A DNA stretch of 64,000 bases from positions 132,271-196,270 of the forward strand of contig DS999408.1 of assembly GCA_000158155.1 (NCBI GenBank), given 5' to 3'. Numbering within the stretch: position 1 is the first letter of the stretch; the number at the start of each line of letters is the position of its first letter. A program made the translations under genes and the position numbers. The stretch comes from a gamma proteobacterium NOR5-3. Lineage in GTDB: Bacteria; Pseudomonadota; Gammaproteobacteria; Pseudomonadales; Halieaceae. The notes beneath the pieces are model-generated. The model saw only the letters and a program-made list of their open reading frames with translations. It had not been told where the DNA came from and searched no databases. Of the stretch, positions 53,055 through 63,653 are shown in pieces.

Positions 53055-54059
53055 ATGCAATCATCAGTTAAGGAACTATTGACTCCTCGCAAAATTAACG
53101 TTGCGGAGAAGAGCAAGACGCGCGCTCAGGTCACATTAGAGCCTTTGGAGCGCGGCTTCGGCCACACGCTGGGCAATGCCCTGCGTCGCATTCTGCTGTC
53201 TTCCATGCCCGGCTGCGCCATCACCGAGGTGGAGATCGACGGCGTTTTGCACGAGTACTCTGCCATTGAGGGTGTTCAGGAAGACGTTATCGAAATCCTT
53301 CTCAACCTCAAGGGCGTAGCCCTGATCATGAACGGCAAGGACGAGGCGGAGTTGGTGCTCAGCAAGGAAGGCGAGGGTCCCGTTACTGCCGCTGATATCC
53401 AGACTGATCACGACATCGAGATCTGCAATCCGGATCACCTTATTTGTACGCTCAACAGCAAGTCAGCGGTACATATGAAGCTGACCGTTGCTCGTGGCCG
53501 GGGATACTCGCCTGCAGATGCTCGCGAAAACCCTGAAGAAGAGACTCGTTCGATCGGCCGTCTGCAGTTGGACGCTACGTTTTCTCCCGTGCTGCGTGTT
53601 TCCTACGTTGTGGAAGCAGCCCGGGTAGAGCAAAGAACGGATTTGGACAAGTTGGTACTGGACCTTGAGACCAACGGAACCATCGACCCGGAAGAGGCCA
53701 TACGTCGCGCTGCGACGATTCTGAACGACCAGCTTCGAGTGTTTGTTGATCTTCAGAGCGAGACCCAAGCGGTTACCAGTGACGCGGAAGATGAAGTGGA
53801 TCCCGTCCTGCTGCGTCCTGTAGATGACCTGGAGTTGACTGTACGTTCTGCGAACTGTCTGAAGGCCGAGAATATCTACTACATCGGAGACCTGGTGCAG
53901 CGCACAGAGGTCGAACTGTTAAAGACGCCAAATTTGGGTAAGAAGTCGCTGACTGAAATCAAAGATGTGCTGGCTTCACGCGGCCTGTCTCTGGGCATGC
54001 GACTTGAGAGCTGGCCGCCGGCCAGCCTGCGAAATGATGAGAAGGTGCTCAGCGCTTAA
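53055..54059 (+). CDS. rpoA: RNA polymerase alpha subunit
   Basis: Assembly and promoter-UP-element subunit. 334 residues from ATG 53055 ([16 protein letters not shown]); a GTG nine bases upstream is less likely. The N-terminal domain has [25 protein letters not shown]; the C-terminal domain has [59 protein letters not shown], which contains the DNA-contacting Arg. Confidence 0.98.
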   Translation: MQSSVKELLTPRKINVAEKSKTRAQVTLEPLERGFGHTLGNALRRILLSSMPGCAITEVEIDGVLHEYSAIEGVQEDVIEILLNLKGVALIMNGKDEAELVLSKEGEGPVTAADIQTDHDIEICNPDHLICTLNSKSAVHMKLTVARGRGYSPADARENPEEETRSIGRLQLDATFSPVLRVSYVVEAARVEQRTDLDKLVLDLETNGTIDPEEAIRRAATILNDQLRVFVDLQSETQAVTSDAEDEVDPVLLRPVDDLELTVRSANCLKAENIYYIGDLVQRTEVELLKTPNLGKKSLTEIKDVLASRGLSLGMRLESWPPASLRNDEKVLSA

Positions 54060-54161
54060 CATTGCTTGTTGATGGAGGCCTGAGGTCACCATCGCTAGTG
54101 CTAGGCTAAGAACACAAAAGACAACAGGGCGTCGAGAGACGCCGAGTAAAGGACTGGAAAA

Positions 54162-54554
54162 ATGCGTCATCGTCAAAGCGGACGTCAGTTAAACCGCAAC
54201 AGCTCGCACCGTAAGGCCATGTTTCGTAACATGACTATCTCACTGGTCGAGCATGAGCTGATTAAAACCACCTTGCCTAAAGCGAAGGAGCTTCGTGGTT
54301 ACGCTGAGCCCCTGATTACGCTGGCCAAGAACGATAGCGTTGCAAACCGACGTCTTGCGTTCGACCGCGTGCGTAGCAAAGCAGCTGTCGGCAAGCTTTT
54401 TACTGAGCTGGGTCCGCGCTACCAGGCACGCCCCGGCGGCTATATCCGTATCCTCAAGTGCGGATACCGTACCGGTGACAAAGCGCCTATGGCTTATGTC
54501 GAGCTTGTAGATCGTCCGCAGCCAGAGAGCTACGACGACGCCGGCGACGAATAA
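54162..54554 (+). CDS. rplQ: 50S ribosomal protein L17
   Basis: Tunnel-exit-side protein, 130 residues: [24 protein letters not shown] at the start and [27 protein letters not shown] near the end. Last gene of the alpha group, followed by a strong terminator. Confidence 0.98.
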   Translation: MRHRQSGRQLNRNSSHRKAMFRNMTISLVEHELIKTTLPKAKELRGYAEPLITLAKNDSVANRRLAFDRVRSKAAVGKLFTELGPRYQARPGGYIRILKCGYRTGDKAPMAYVELVDRPQPESYDDAGDE

Positions 54555-54580
54555 GTCGCGATCGGTACGAATCGTCTTCA

Positions 54581-54606
54581 AAAGCCGGGTTTAGCCCGGC
54601 TTTTTT
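54581..54606 (+). terminator. Rho-independent terminator of the alpha operon
   Basis: GCCGGG (54584-54589), loop TTTAG, CCCGGC (54595-54600), six T (54601-54606), preceded by AAA. It ends the run of ribosomal protein genes 27 bp after rplQ. Confidence 0.9.
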
Positions 54607-54648
54607 GTGCCTGACGTCTACTGATGAGGAAAGCCTTGCTGCGTTGTT

Positions 54649-54722
54649 GGCGAGATGCACCGCGGTGCCTCGCTCGCTGCTGACGCTTTTACGCTTCGCG
54701 ACACACCACGGCACATCTCGCC
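54649..54722 (-). repeat. GC-rich dispersed repeat, copy C, with inverted-repeat ends
   Basis: Bounded by imperfect 17-bp inverted repeats GGCGAGATGCACCGCGG (54649-54665) and CCACGGCACATCTCGCC (54706-54722). On the minus strand the inside (54707-54669) reads GGTGTGTCGCGAAGCG-TAAAAGCGTCAGCAGCGAGCG-AG, matching the core of the copies after the tuf genes. The rest of the 269-bp gap to uvrA has further GC-rich inverted segments (54723-54850) and no gene. Confidence 0.65.
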
Positions 54723-54875
54723 TCATGCCGGAATGCCGGAGTCCAGCCATTGCCGGTGTGTGTCTTGCGAAGCAGTCAGGAGCGCTTAGCGCGACGCGAA
54801 GCAAGGCATACGGCGGCAATGGCGTAACCAGCAAGCAGCGCGAGAGCTAACGCCCTGTGGATCGCCTAATACCAG

Positions 54876-57725
54876 TTAAGCCGCTTTGCTCTTACCGGTC
54901 TTGCTACCAAGCATGGGCTTGAGAAAGTGCCCCGTATGTGACTTCTTGTTCTTCGCAACCGCTTCAGGCGTACCAGTGGCAATGATCTGACCGCCACCGC
55001 TACCACCTTCGGGGCCTAAATCGACCAGCCAATCAGCGGTTTTTATGACGTCCAGGTTGTGCTCGATGATTACGACAGTATTGCCGTGATCCCGCAGGCG
55101 GTGGAGGACCTGCAGCAGTTGACGGATGTCTTCGAAGTGCAGTCCCGTTGTAGGCTCGTCAAGAATGTACAGCGTACGTCCGGTGTCACGTTTTGACAGT
55201 TCTCGGGACAGTTTTACGCGCTGCGCTTCACCGCCGGACAGGGTCGTGGCAGCTTGACCAAGACGCACATAACTCAGGCCCACGTCCATGAGGGTCTGGA
55301 GTTTGCGCGCTATGGTGGGTACCGCGTCAAAAAACTCCAGCGCATCCTCGATAGTCATGTCCAAAACTTCGTGAATGTTCTTGCCTTTGTAGCGGATGTC
55401 CAGAGTCTCACGGTTGTAGCGCCGACCTTTACAGATATCACAGGGTACGTAGATGTCGGGAAGAAAGTGCATTTCCACCTTTGTGACGCCGTCACCCTGG
55501 CAGGCCTCGCAGCGTCCACCTTTGACGTTAAAGCTAAATCGTCCGGGCTTATAGCCACGCGAGCGTGCTTCCTGTGTGCCGGCAAATAGCTCTCGTACCG
55601 GGGTGAATATGCCTGTGTAGGTTGCCGGATTGGATCGTGGCGTTCGCCCGATAGGGCTCTGGTCGATATCAATACACTTGTCGATGTGCTCCAGCCCTTC
55701 GATGTCTTCATGGGGGGCGGCCTTTAGCGTCGTTGCTCCGTTCAAGGCAGTGGCTGCCAGGGGATAGAGCGTGGCATTAATCAGCGTGGATTTCCCCGAC
55801 CCCGATACGCCGGTGACGCAGGTGAGCAGGCCGACAGGTACCTCGAGATTCACATCCTGAAGGTTGTTGCCCGAGGCTTTGTTCAGGCGCAGCACCCGAT
55901 CGCGATTAAAGGCCGTGCGCGTGTCGGGGACTTCGATGCGGCGCGCACCGGACAGGTAGGCACCGGTGAGTGACGTCTTTTCGTCCATGATGGCCTGGGC
56001 ATCGCCTTGGGCGACCACGGTGCCTCCGTGTATGCCGGCACCCGGACCGATATCGATGATGTGGTCAGCGCTGCGGATTGCATCTTCGTCGTGCTCGACC
56101 ACCAGTACGGTGTTGCCCAGGTCACGCAGGTGCGTGAGGGTTCGCAACAGGCGTTCGTTGTCTCTTTGATGCAGCCCGATGGAGGGTTCGTCCAGGATGT
56201 ATATCACGCCCACCAGCCCTGCGCCAATCTGCGAGGCCAGACGGATACGCTGGGCTTCACCGCCGGAGAGGGTCTCGGCGCTGCGGTCCAGGCTGAGGTA
56301 GTTGAGCCCTACATCGACCAAAAACCGGTATCGGGCGCGTATTTCCTTGAGGATTTTTTCGGCGATTTCTGCATCCCGTCCTTTGAGTGCCAGGGCGCCA
56401 AAATAGTCCTCTGCCTGTCCCACAGGAAGAGCGGTAATCGCGGGCAGGTTGCGACCATCTACCAGTACATGTCGCGCATCCTCACACAGCCGGCTTCCTT
56501 CGCATTCGCTGCAGGGAGCCGTGGTCAGAAACTTCGCGAGGTCCTCGCGCACCGACTGCGATTCCGTGTCGCGGTAGCGCCGCTCCATGTTCGGAATAAT
56601 GCCCTCAAAGGCGTGGGAGCGCTTGAAGACATCGCCTCGGTCGTTGACGTAGGAGAAACTGATTTCCTCCTTGCCACTGCCTTCAAGAATGATCTTCTGG
56701 TGTTTGGCAGAGAGCTTTTCAAAAGGGGTGTCGATGTCGAAACCAAAATGACCTGCCAGGGAGGTGAGCATATGAAAGTAATACACATTGCGACGGTCCC
56801 AGCCGCGAATGGCGCCTTCGGCCAGACTTGCCTCGGGAAATAGCACTACGCGCCCCGGGTCAAAGAACTGCCTGACACCCAGACCATCGCAGCTTCCGCA
56901 GGCGCCGGCGGGGTTGTTGAAAGAAAATAACCTCGGTTCCAGTTCATTGATGCTGTGTCCACATTCCGGACAGGCAAAGCGCGCGGAAAACACCAGGTCG
57001 GCGGACTCACCATCCATGTCGACTACCAATGCCAGGCCGTCGGTGAGCTCCAGTGCGGTTTCAAAAGATTCCGCGAGACGCTGCTTGAGGTCATCGCGAA
57101 CCTTAAAGCGGTCCACCACAACTTCGATGCTGTGTTTCTTCTTTTTATCGAGGTCCGGAAGATCATCCAGATCACGCACGCTGCCATCGACCCGCGCGCG
57201 CACGAAACCAGCGCCACGAAGCTCTTCAAACACGTGGTGATGCTCGCCCTTGCGCTCCCGCACCACGGGAGCCAGAAGCATTAAACGAGCGCCCTCGGGC
57301 TGGGCCAGTACGGTGTCGACCATCTGACTTACGGTTTGTGCCTGAAGGTGCCGCTTGTGAGTAGGACAGTGCGGTTTTCCGACCCTGGCGTAGAGAAGAC
57401 GCAGATAGTCGTAGATTTCCGTGATGGTCCCCACCGTAGAGCGGGGGTTATGCGATGTGGACTTCTGCTCAATGGAAATGGCAGGGGACAGCCCTTCCAC
57501 ATGATCGATATCCGGCTTTTCCATCATGCTCAGGAATTGACGCGCATAGGTGGACAGCGACTCCACGTAGCGGCGCTGCCCCTCTGCATAGAGCGTGTCG
57601 AAGGCCAGCGAGGATTTGCCGGAGCCCGAAAGCCCGGTAATCACTACCAGCTTGTCTCGAGGGATATCGAGGTCAATGTTTTTGAGATTGTGCGTGCGTG
57701 CACCACGCAGTTGAATGCTATCCAT
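54876..57725 (-). CDS. uvrA: Excinuclease ABC subunit A
   Basis: DNA-damage sensor of nucleotide excision repair; tandem ABC ATPase. 949 residues from ATG 57725 ([22 protein letters not shown]). The first Walker A is [28 protein letters not shown]; the second is [18 protein letters not shown]. Zinc CXXC pairs include CPECGHS and [41 protein letters not shown] signatures occur in both halves. Divergent from the MFS gene; no clear LexA box was found by eye in the gap. Confidence 0.97.
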   Translation of the reverse strand: MDSIQLRGARTHNLKNIDLDIPRDKLVVITGLSGSGKSSLAFDTLYAEGQRRYVESLSTYARQFLSMMEKPDIDHVEGLSPAISIEQKSTSHNPRSTVGTITEIYDYLRLLYARVGKPHCPTHKRHLQAQTVSQMVDTVLAQPEGARLMLLAPVVRERKGEHHHVFEELRGAGFVRARVDGSVRDLDDLPDLDKKKKHSIEVVVDRFKVRDDLKQRLAESFETALELTDGLALVVDMDGESADLVFSARFACPECGHSINELEPRLFSFNNPAGACGSCDGLGVRQFFDPGRVVLFPEASLAEGAIRGWDRRNVYYFHMLTSLAGHFGFDIDTPFEKLSAKHQKIILEGSGKEEISFSYVNDRGDVFKRSHAFEGIIPNMERRYRDTESQSVREDLAKFLTTAPCSECEGSRLCEDARHVLVDGRNLPAITALPVGQAEDYFGALALKGRDAEIAEKILKEIRARYRFLVDVGLNYLSLDRSAETLSGGEAQRIRLASQIGAGLVGVIYILDEPSIGLHQRDNERLLRTLTHLRDLGNTVLVVEHDEDAIRSADHIIDIGPGAGIHGGTVVAQGDAQAIMDEKTSLTGAYLSGARRIEVPDTRTAFNRDRVLRLNKASGNNLQDVNLEVPVGLLTCVTGVSGSGKSTLINATLYPLAATALNGATTLKAAPHEDIEGLEHIDKCIDIDQSPIGRTPRSNPATYTGIFTPVRELFAGTQEARSRGYKPGRFSFNVKGGRCEACQGDGVTKVEMHFLPDIYVPCDICKGRRYNRETLDIRYKGKNIHEVLDMTIEDALEFFDAVPTIARKLQTLMDVGLSYVRLGQAATTLSGGEAQRVKLSRELSKRDTGRTLYILDEPTTGLHFEDIRQLLQVLHRLRDHGNTVVIIEHNLDVIKTADWLVDLGPEGGSGGGQIIATGTPEAVAKNKKSHTGHFLKPMLGSKTGKSKAA

Positions 57726-57882
57726 GCCGGGTTCCGCGAATGACGGGCGAAAACGCCACAGTATAAGGTGGCGCAGTGAAGGGAACAAAACTCACTGACT
57801 ATACGCCGTTCGAGGCGCTGTGGATGGTCTGGGTGTACTTAAAAGCTGTTACCATCAGCCCCAGTCGCAAGGAACCTCAAAA

Positions 57883-59088
57883 TTGTTAACAACTAATCCC
57901 ATGACGGGGCTGGAGCGGCGCGTTGTCGCTGCCCTGGCACTCCTTTATAGCTTTCGCATGCTCGGCCTGTTCATGGCCTTGCCGCTATTGGCTTTGTATG
58001 CCGCGGATATGCTCGGCGCATCGCCGCTGATGATCGGCATCGCGCTGGGGGCCTACGGCGCCACTCAGGCCCTGCTACAGATACCTCTTGGCTGGCTCTC
58101 GGACAGAATCGGCCGCAAGCCTGTAATTATGGGGGGATTGGCGATGTTTGTGCTCGGCAGTGTCGTGGCGGCGCTGGCAGACAGCGTGCAGATTATCGCA
58201 CTGGGTCGCGCCTTGCAGGGTGCCGGTGCAATCTCGGGGTCGGTGATGGCTCTGGCGGCGGATCTTACCTCCGAAGAGCAGCGCACCAAGGCCATGGCGG
58301 TGATTGGTATCAGTATCGGTCTATCGTTTGCTCTGGCTCTGATCTGTGGCCCCCTTCTGGCTGCCTGGGGCGGCCTTGAGGCGGTGTTCTGGATGACTGC
58401 AGCACTGGCACTGCTGGGCATGGCTATCGTGGCTCTGGGTATCCCTACGGCAACTGCGCGCACGCACGAGGATATTGGTGCGGATCGGAACATGTTTCGA
58501 CCCGTATTGGCCGATCCCGTGCTGCGGCGCCTCAATGGCTCCGTGTTTCTTCTGCATTTTATGCTCACGGCGTCGTTTTTGGTGGTGCCCGCGGTGATTG
58601 AGGGGAGTATGGGAGTGCCCCGGGAATCCCACTGGCAGGTTTATCTGCCGGTTCTGGTGTTGTCTTTGCTGGGTATGTATCCATTACTGCGGTTGTCGGA
58701 ACGGGGCGGCCGCACCGGGCTCGCCCTGAAAATCACCGTGCTCATGATGCCGGCCTCGTTGGCAGTGCTGTTCCTGGGTAGCAACACGCTGTTGCTGTAC
58801 GCCGCACTGTGTGGTTTTTTCACGGCGGTCAACTATCTTGAGGCGGCGCTACCCTCCCTGGTCAGCAAGGCGGTATTTGCCCACGGCAAAGGCACAGCAC
58901 TGGGCGTGTACGCAACCTGTCAGTTCCTGGGTGCCTTTGTGGGTGGAACGACCGGCGGATTGGTGTATGGATCTGTGGGGGTGACCGGACTTCTCTGGCT
59001 GGTGCTTATCGCTGCAGCGCTGTGGTTAGTGTTGATTTGGCGAATGGCCCCCCGAGTGGAATCGGCTGCCGCTGTCAGCGCTATTTGA
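57883..59088 (+). CDS. MFS drug/metabolite efflux transporter
   Basis: Major facilitator with 12 predicted helices, about 400 residues. Motif A is GWLSDRIGRKPVI in the loop between helices 2 and 3; helix 1 has YSFRMLGLFMALPLLALYAADMLG. The ATG at 57901 has no near ribosome binding site, while a TTG at 57883 (LLTTNPMTG) has AAGGAA eight bases upstream, so TTG is preferred. The uvrA-MFS-ssb order is shared with pseudomonads. Substrate unknown. Confidence 0.85.
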   Translation: MLTTNPMTGLERRVVAALALLYSFRMLGLFMALPLLALYAADMLGASPLMIGIALGAYGATQALLQIPLGWLSDRIGRKPVIMGGLAMFVLGSVVAALADSVQIIALGRALQGAGAISGSVMALAADLTSEEQRTKAMAVIGISIGLSFALALICGPLLAAWGGLEAVFWMTAALALLGMAIVALGIPTATARTHEDIGADRNMFRPVLADPVLRRLNGSVFLLHFMLTASFLVVPAVIEGSMGVPRESHWQVYLPVLVLSLLGMYPLLRLSERGGRTGLALKITVLMMPASLAVLFLGSNTLLLYAALCGFFTAVNYLEAALPSLVSKAVFAHGKGTALGVYATCQFLGAFVGGTTGGLVYGSVGVTGLLWLVLIAAALWLVLIWRMAPRVESAAAVSAI

Positions 59089-59164
59089 GCGTTAATGCTG
59101 TCGCATTTGCACAGTTGGATTGCTATATTGATCGGCCTTCATTGTCTAATTCGGAAACAGCAGT

Positions 59165-59677
59165 ATGGCTTCGCGCGGCGTCAATAAAGTGATTCTTGTG
59201 GGCAACCTGGGCGCAGAGCCAGAAACCCGCTTTATGCCTTCGGGTGGTTCAGTGACCAATGTGCGTCTCGCCACATCCGAGACCTGGAAAGACAAGCAAA
59301 CAGGACAACCGCAAGAGCGCACAGAATGGCACCGGGTGGTGTTTTTCAACCGTTTGGCTGAAATCGCTGCCGAGTATCTGCACAAGGGGTCCAAGCTTTA
59401 TGTAGAGGGCGCGATCCGCACCCGTAAGTGGCAGGATCAGTCAGGTCAGGACCGCTACACGACTGAGATTGTCGGCAGTGAAATGCAGATGCTGGACAGC
59501 CGCGGCAGTAGCGGCGCCGCAGGCGGCAGCGGTGATAGCGGTTATGACCAGAGCTACCCCGAAGCGGGGGGTGGCCCATCGGGCGGATCAAACTACAGCT
59601 CGGCACCGCAGGGTGGGTCTGCTCCCTCGTCGCCGCCGGCATCAATGGGTGATATCGACGACGATATCCCGTTTTAG
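59165..59677 (+). CDS. ssb: Single-stranded DNA-binding protein
   Basis: Tetrameric SSB of replication and repair, 170 residues. The OB fold spans about residues 3-110 ([48 protein letters not shown]). A Gly/Ser/Gln-rich linker follows, and the acidic tip DIDDDIPF is the docking site for partner proteins. Third gene of the uvrA-MFS-ssb set. Confidence 0.97.
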   Translation: MASRGVNKVILVGNLGAEPETRFMPSGGSVTNVRLATSETWKDKQTGQPQERTEWHRVVFFNRLAEIAAEYLHKGSKLYVEGAIRTRKWQDQSGQDRYTTEIVGSEMQMLDSRGSSGAAGGSGDSGYDQSYPEAGGGPSGGSNYSSAPQGGSAPSSPPASMGDIDDDIPF

Positions 59678-59721
59678 GTCGCGTGAAACCGCGCAGTAAG
59701 CGTTGGGCGCTCTGACTGCCC

Positions 59722-60603
59722 ATGGACGTTCTTCTCATAGGTTCGGATAACCCCGTAGGTACTGCGCTTCAGTCTGTATTTGCGCAGTGGGGTCGTCATC
59801 GCGCCATACCGGTGAGCACCGCATCTGCGCGATGGCGAAGCGAACGCCAAGCCAAGAAAGCTGCCCGGAAGGAAAAGCCGCAGGCGGTACTGGATCTGCG
59901 ACTGGCCTGGCATGTGGCAAAGGGAGAAGTGCCCCAGCCGCTCCATGTGGAACGTGCGCATTGGCTCTCAAAGGCCTGTGAACACAGCGACATCACCTAC
60001 CTCCTCCTATCCAGCGATCAAGTGTTTGCGGGGCAGGGGGTGCGGAGTTTGCGAGAGTTTGATGCGCCAGACGCCTTCAGTGAGCCCGGTTTGCAAATTA
60101 TGGAAATCGAGAGCCGGGTCACGCAGGCGGCCCCCTCGGCTATTGTGCTGCGCACCGGCCCTTTGTTTGCCAGTTCAGACAACAATTTCCTGACCAGAAT
60201 GCTGGCGCGAATGATTTCTGAGCGCGAGGCTACCTTCGACGATCAACATATCTTTTGCCCTGTAGCCTGTATTGATGTCGCGCGCGTGCTTGCGGCGATG
60301 CTGGACCAGTTGAGTGTGGGTGCACAGGCCAGCGGTGTGTATCACTACAGCTCGGCCGATCGCACCACGGAATATGGCTTTGCTGAGGCAGCGCTTGCCG
60401 CTATGAGTCAATACCGCGATTCGGGTGATGTCGTCATTAGCCCCCAGCAAGACAGTCCGGACGGGAGCACGGAAACGCGGGTTTTTGACTGTGGTCGTCT
60501 ACGCGATAGTTTTGCGATTAAACAAGTGCCCTGGCGCGGGTTTATTAATCCTACGGTAAAGCACTATACCCAGAGCCTTACATTACAGGAGGGTAGCAAG
60601 TAA
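59722..60603 (+). CDS. RmlD-like sugar-nucleotide-binding protein lacking the catalytic YxxxK
   Basis: Extended short-chain-dehydrogenase-like protein of 293 residues related to dTDP-4-dehydrorhamnose reductase. The start MDVLLIGSDNPVGTAL is a modified Rossmann glycine motif. YLLLSSDQVFAGQG aligns with the STDYVFDG segment and VLRTGPLFASSDNNFLTRML with the C-terminal part. Where the family has YGRxK, this protein has EPGLQIMEIES, so neither Tyr nor Lys is kept; it is probably not a normal reductase. Three bases separate its stop region from moaB, suggesting a shared transcript. Confidence 0.75.
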   Translation: MDVLLIGSDNPVGTALQSVFAQWGRHRAIPVSTASARWRSERQAKKAARKEKPQAVLDLRLAWHVAKGEVPQPLHVERAHWLSKACEHSDITYLLLSSDQVFAGQGVRSLREFDAPDAFSEPGLQIMEIESRVTQAAPSAIVLRTGPLFASSDNNFLTRMLARMISEREATFDDQHIFCPVACIDVARVLAAMLDQLSVGAQASGVYHYSSADRTTEYGFAEAALAAMSQYRDSGDVVISPQQDSPDGSTETRVFDCGRLRDSFAIKQVPWRGFINPTVKHYTQSLTLQEGSK

Positions 60604-60605
60604 CT

Positions 60606-61124
60606 ATGGCGTCAAACAGTGAGTTTGTCAGTCTTGGTGTGGCGGTCTTAACGGTGTCGGATACCCGGGGCCCCGAAAACGATACATCGGGCGATTTTCT
60701 GGCGCAGGCTGCAGCGGAGCAAGGCCACCAAATAGCCGAGCGGGCTTTAGTGCCTGATGACGTTTATCAAATTCGTGCCGTGCTTTCCAAGTGGATTGCG
60801 GACCCGGCGATTCATGCGGTACTGGTGACCGGCGGCACGGGCTTTTCCGGAAGAGACTCCACCCCGGAAGCTGTAGGGCCCCTGTTTGACAAGACTATCG
60901 AAGGCTTTGGTGAGGTTTTTCGGGCTCTCTCGCTGGCAGAAATTGGCTCCTCGACGGTGCAGTCGCGCGCGCTGGCGGGCCTGGCAAACCGCACGGCAAT
61001 CTTTTGCATGCCCGGCTCCACCGGAGCTTGTCGCACAGCCTGGAATGGCATTCTTAGGGATCAGTTAGATAGCCGGCATCGCCCCTGCAACTTCGTCGCC
61101 GTACTGACTGACGCTCTTTCCTGA
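60606..61124 (+). CDS. moaB: Molybdenum cofactor biosynthesis protein MoaB
   Basis: MoCF-binding-domain protein of the MoaB/Mog family, thought to adenylylate molybdopterin. 172 residues. VGVAVLTVSDTRGPENDTSG-like start (here LGVAVLTVSDTRGPENDTSGDFL) and VLVTGGTGFSGRDSTPEAVGPLFDK are the family signatures. Two bases before moeA; the pair completes the late steps of molybdenum cofactor formation. Confidence 0.93.
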   Translation: MASNSEFVSLGVAVLTVSDTRGPENDTSGDFLAQAAAEQGHQIAERALVPDDVYQIRAVLSKWIADPAIHAVLVTGGTGFSGRDSTPEAVGPLFDKTIEGFGEVFRALSLAEIGSSTVQSRALAGLANRTAIFCMPGSTGACRTAWNGILRDQLDSRHRPCNFVAVLTDALS

Positions 61125-61126
61125 CC

Positions 61127-62338
61127 ATGCATTTTAAGCCGCTCCTGCCGCTCAGCGATGCCTTGGAGCAGTTGCTTGAGAATGCCGCTCCTCGCGTGGG
61201 AGTATCCGACGTTCCCCTGGGGGAGTCCCTGGGTAGGATATTGGCCGCGGATCAGTACGCGCTTATTGATGTCCCTCCTGCTGATAACAGCGCTATGGAT
61301 GGTTATGCCCTGCGATCTGCGGACGCTGGGCGCAGCCTGCCCATTAGTGAGCGTGTTGCCGCTGGCGACAGCGCACCTTCTCTCGGGCCAGACAGTATTG
61401 CCAGGATCTTCACCGGTGGCGAAATTCCTGTCGGGGCTGACGCGGTGGTGATGCAGGAAGACGTCAGTAAAAAAGGCAATTTGATTGAGCTTCCACAATG
61501 CATTGATGCGGACCAGCACATTCGAGTCAGAGGACAAGACTGCAGGGCCGGTGATTTGTTGCTTTCTCGCGGGCGGGGGATCAGACCTCAGGACATGGGT
61601 TTGCTCGCCTCCCAGGGTATTGCGCAGATACCGGTGCTTAACAAGCTAAAGGTAGCCTTGTTATCAACAGGCAATGAACTGCGGGAACCCGGGTCTGGCC
61701 CTTTGCCTCCCGGGGCAATTTACAACAGTAACCGGCCTATGTTGCTCGGTTTACTCACGGCGTTGGGTTGTGATGTCGTGGATCTGGGTATTGTGCGCGA
61801 TACCGCTGAGGCAACTCGGGATGCGTTAAGCCGGGCTTCAACCAGTGCAGATCTCATCTTGAGCAGTGGTGGCGTGTCCGTCGGTGAAGCCGATCATGTG
61901 CGAGATTCGGTAAGTGCGCTGGGCGAGATTGCTTTGTGGCGTATTGCCATCAAGCCGGGAAAACCCTTTGCCTATGGTCGCGTCGGCTCAACCCCGTTTA
62001 TTGGCGTGCCGGGCAACCCCTCCTCGGCATTCGTAACCTTCGTCATGCTGGCCCGTCCCTATATCCGGTCATTGCAGGGCCGTAATGATATTGCACCCAA
62101 GCTGATGCCTGCGCGGGCAGATTTTACGGTGAGCAATGCAGGCAGTCGCCAGGAGTTTTTACGCGTAACGACCTATCTCAAAGCGGGAGAAATCTGGGCG
62201 CGGCCTTACGCAAATCAAAGTTCGGGAGTGCTCAGTTCGGTGTCTGCAAGTGACGCGTTAGCCGTAGTTCCTCTGGGCGAGCTTATCGAGTCGGGACAAG
62301 TTATCCAGCTCATGCCTCTGGACAGCTTGCTCTATTAA
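61127..62338 (+). CDS. moeA: Molybdopterin molybdenumtransferase MoeA
   Basis: Inserts molybdate into adenylylated molybdopterin. 403 residues. DVPPADNSAMDGYALRS near residue 50 holds the active-site Asp region; ARIFTGGEIPVGADAVVMQED follows; the MoCF domain has STGNELREPG and LSSGGVSVGEADHVRD, then GKPFAYGRVGSTPFIGVPGNPSSAFV. Full length and intact. Confidence 0.95.
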   Translation: MHFKPLLPLSDALEQLLENAAPRVGVSDVPLGESLGRILAADQYALIDVPPADNSAMDGYALRSADAGRSLPISERVAAGDSAPSLGPDSIARIFTGGEIPVGADAVVMQEDVSKKGNLIELPQCIDADQHIRVRGQDCRAGDLLLSRGRGIRPQDMGLLASQGIAQIPVLNKLKVALLSTGNELREPGSGPLPPGAIYNSNRPMLLGLLTALGCDVVDLGIVRDTAEATRDALSRASTSADLILSSGGVSVGEADHVRDSVSALGEIALWRIAIKPGKPFAYGRVGSTPFIGVPGNPSSAFVTFVMLARPYIRSLQGRNDIAPKLMPARADFTVSNAGSRQEFLRVTTYLKAGEIWARPYANQSSGVLSSVSASDALAVVPLGELIESGQVIQLMPLDSLLY

Positions 62339-62347
62339 AGCGGTCCC

Positions 62348-62368
62348 CGTCTCGCCGAGACGCTCTTT
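62348..62368 (+). terminator. Terminator-like hairpin after moeA
   Basis: CGTCTC (62348-62353), loop GCC, GAGACG (62357-62362), then CTCTTT. Ten bases after the moeA stop, in the gap between convergent moeA and fabB. The T-run is short. Confidence 0.5.
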
Positions 62369-62408
62369 CAGGACTCTTTCAGGGGCCTTTCAGGACTCTC
62401 TCGGAGCT
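62365..62408. repeat. 11-bp tandem repeats between moeA and fabB
   Basis: CTTTCAGGACT (62365), CTTTCAGGGGC (62376), CTTTCAGGACT (62387) and the diverged CTCTCGGAGCT (62398) follow each other head to tail. They fill the 84-bp gap between two convergent genes. Confidence 0.75.
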
Positions 62409-62422
62409 CTTGCGGCGTTATA

Positions 62423-63649
62423 TCAAGCGTTGAACTTCTGAAACACCAAGGAGGCGTTAGTGCCGCCGAATCCAAAGCTGTTTGACATGACGCGCTGGAG
62501 ATCCACATCGTCGTGGCGTTCTATGGCGATGGGCATGCCTTCGGCTTCAGCGTCGAGCGTCTCAATATTGGCCGAGGCCGCGATGAATCCAGCTTGCTGC
62601 ATGAGCAGGCTGTAAATGGCTTCCTGTACGCCCGCTGCTCCCAGGGAGTGTCCAGACAGAGATTTTGTGGAGCCGATAATGGGTGTGTGGTCTTTTGTGG
62701 AGAACACTTCACGGACTGCCTTGAGCTCCTGAATATCACCTACGGGGGTACTGGTTCCGTGAGCGTTGATGTAGTCCACGGGCCCCTCTACGGTCGCTAG
62801 AGCCTGCTGCATGCAGCGCACAGCGCCTTCGCCGGAGGGTGCGACCATATCGTATCCGTCTGAGGTGGCTCCGTAGCCCACCAGCTCGGCATAGATTTTT
62901 GCTCCCCGGGCCTGAGCGACTTCCAGTGCTTCCAGTACAACCATGCCCCCGCCGCCGGCGATCACAAAGCCATCACGATCGGCATCGTATGCGCGGGACG
63001 CCCGCTCTGGCGTGTCGTTGTACTTGGTGGACAAGGCACCCATGGCGTCAAACAGACTGCTCATGGTCCAGTGGAGTTCCTCGCCGCCGCCCGCAAACAC
63101 ACGATCCTGCTTGCCGAGCTGGATTTGCTCCATGGCGTTGCCGATGCAGTGCGCGCTGGTGGAGCAGGCTGAAGAGATAGAATAGTTAATGCCGCGAATC
63201 CGAAAGGGTGTGGCAAGGCAGGCTGAAACAGTGCTGCCCATTGTCTGGGTGACCCGATAGGGCCCCACGCGCCGCAAACCTCGTTCGCGGAGGATATCGG
63301 CAGCTTCCGTCTGGCTCGCTGCGGATGCGCCCCCGGAACCGGCGATAATGCCGGTTCTCTCGTTAGAGGTTTCGCTCTCAGTCAAAGCGGCATCCTCGAT
63401 ACAACGTTGCATGGCTATATAGGCGTAGGCCGCCGCATCGCCCATAAATCGCAACTGTTTCCGATCGATGTGTTCTTTGAAATCGATGTCCGGGCATCCC
63501 GAGATGTGGGAGCGCATGCCGATATCGATTTGCGATTGGTTGGTGCTTATGCCCGAGCGGCCATCGCGGAGCGCCTGAGTGACTGTGTCAGCGTCGTTGC
63601 CCAGACAGGAAACGATGCCCAGTCCCGTAACCACTACTCTTCGCTGCAT
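62423..63649 (-). CDS. fabB: 3-oxoacyl-[acyl-carrier-protein] synthase I (FabB)
   Basis: Ketosynthase that elongates unsaturated acyl chains. 408 residues from ATG 63649 ([19 protein letters not shown]). The catalytic triad is visible: Cys162 in [14 protein letters not shown], His in [11 protein letters not shown] and His in [12 protein letters not shown]. The frame continues upstream to 63769 but overlaps fabA. The start is four bases after the fabA stop, the conserved fabA-fabB pair. Confidence 0.96.
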   Translation of the reverse strand: MQRRVVVTGLGIVSCLGNDADTVTQALRDGRSGISTNQSQIDIGMRSHISGCPDIDFKEHIDRKQLRFMGDAAAYAYIAMQRCIEDAALTESETSNERTGIIAGSGGASAASQTEAADILRERGLRRVGPYRVTQTMGSTVSACLATPFRIRGINYSISSACSTSAHCIGNAMEQIQLGKQDRVFAGGGEELHWTMSSLFDAMGALSTKYNDTPERASRAYDADRDGFVIAGGGGMVVLEALEVAQARGAKIYAELVGYGATSDGYDMVAPSGEGAVRCMQQALATVEGPVDYINAHGTSTPVGDIQELKAVREVFSTKDHTPIIGSTKSLSGHSLGAAGVQEAIYSLLMQQAGFIAASANIETLDAEAEGMPIAIERHDDVDLQRVMSNSFGFGGTNASLVFQKFNA

Positions 63650-63653
63650 GATG

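Noticed and set aside
57726-57882. SOS box expected between uvrA and the divergent gene
   Set aside because: No CTGT-N8-ACAG match was found by eye on either strand.
59098-59114. LexA box candidate CTGT...ACAG before ssb
   Set aside because: The spacer is nine bases, not the eight of the gammaproteobacterial LexA box, and the interior is not AT-alternating.
62365-62417. CRISPR-like array
   Set aside because: Units are 11 bp, directly adjacent without spacers, and no cas gene is in the window.
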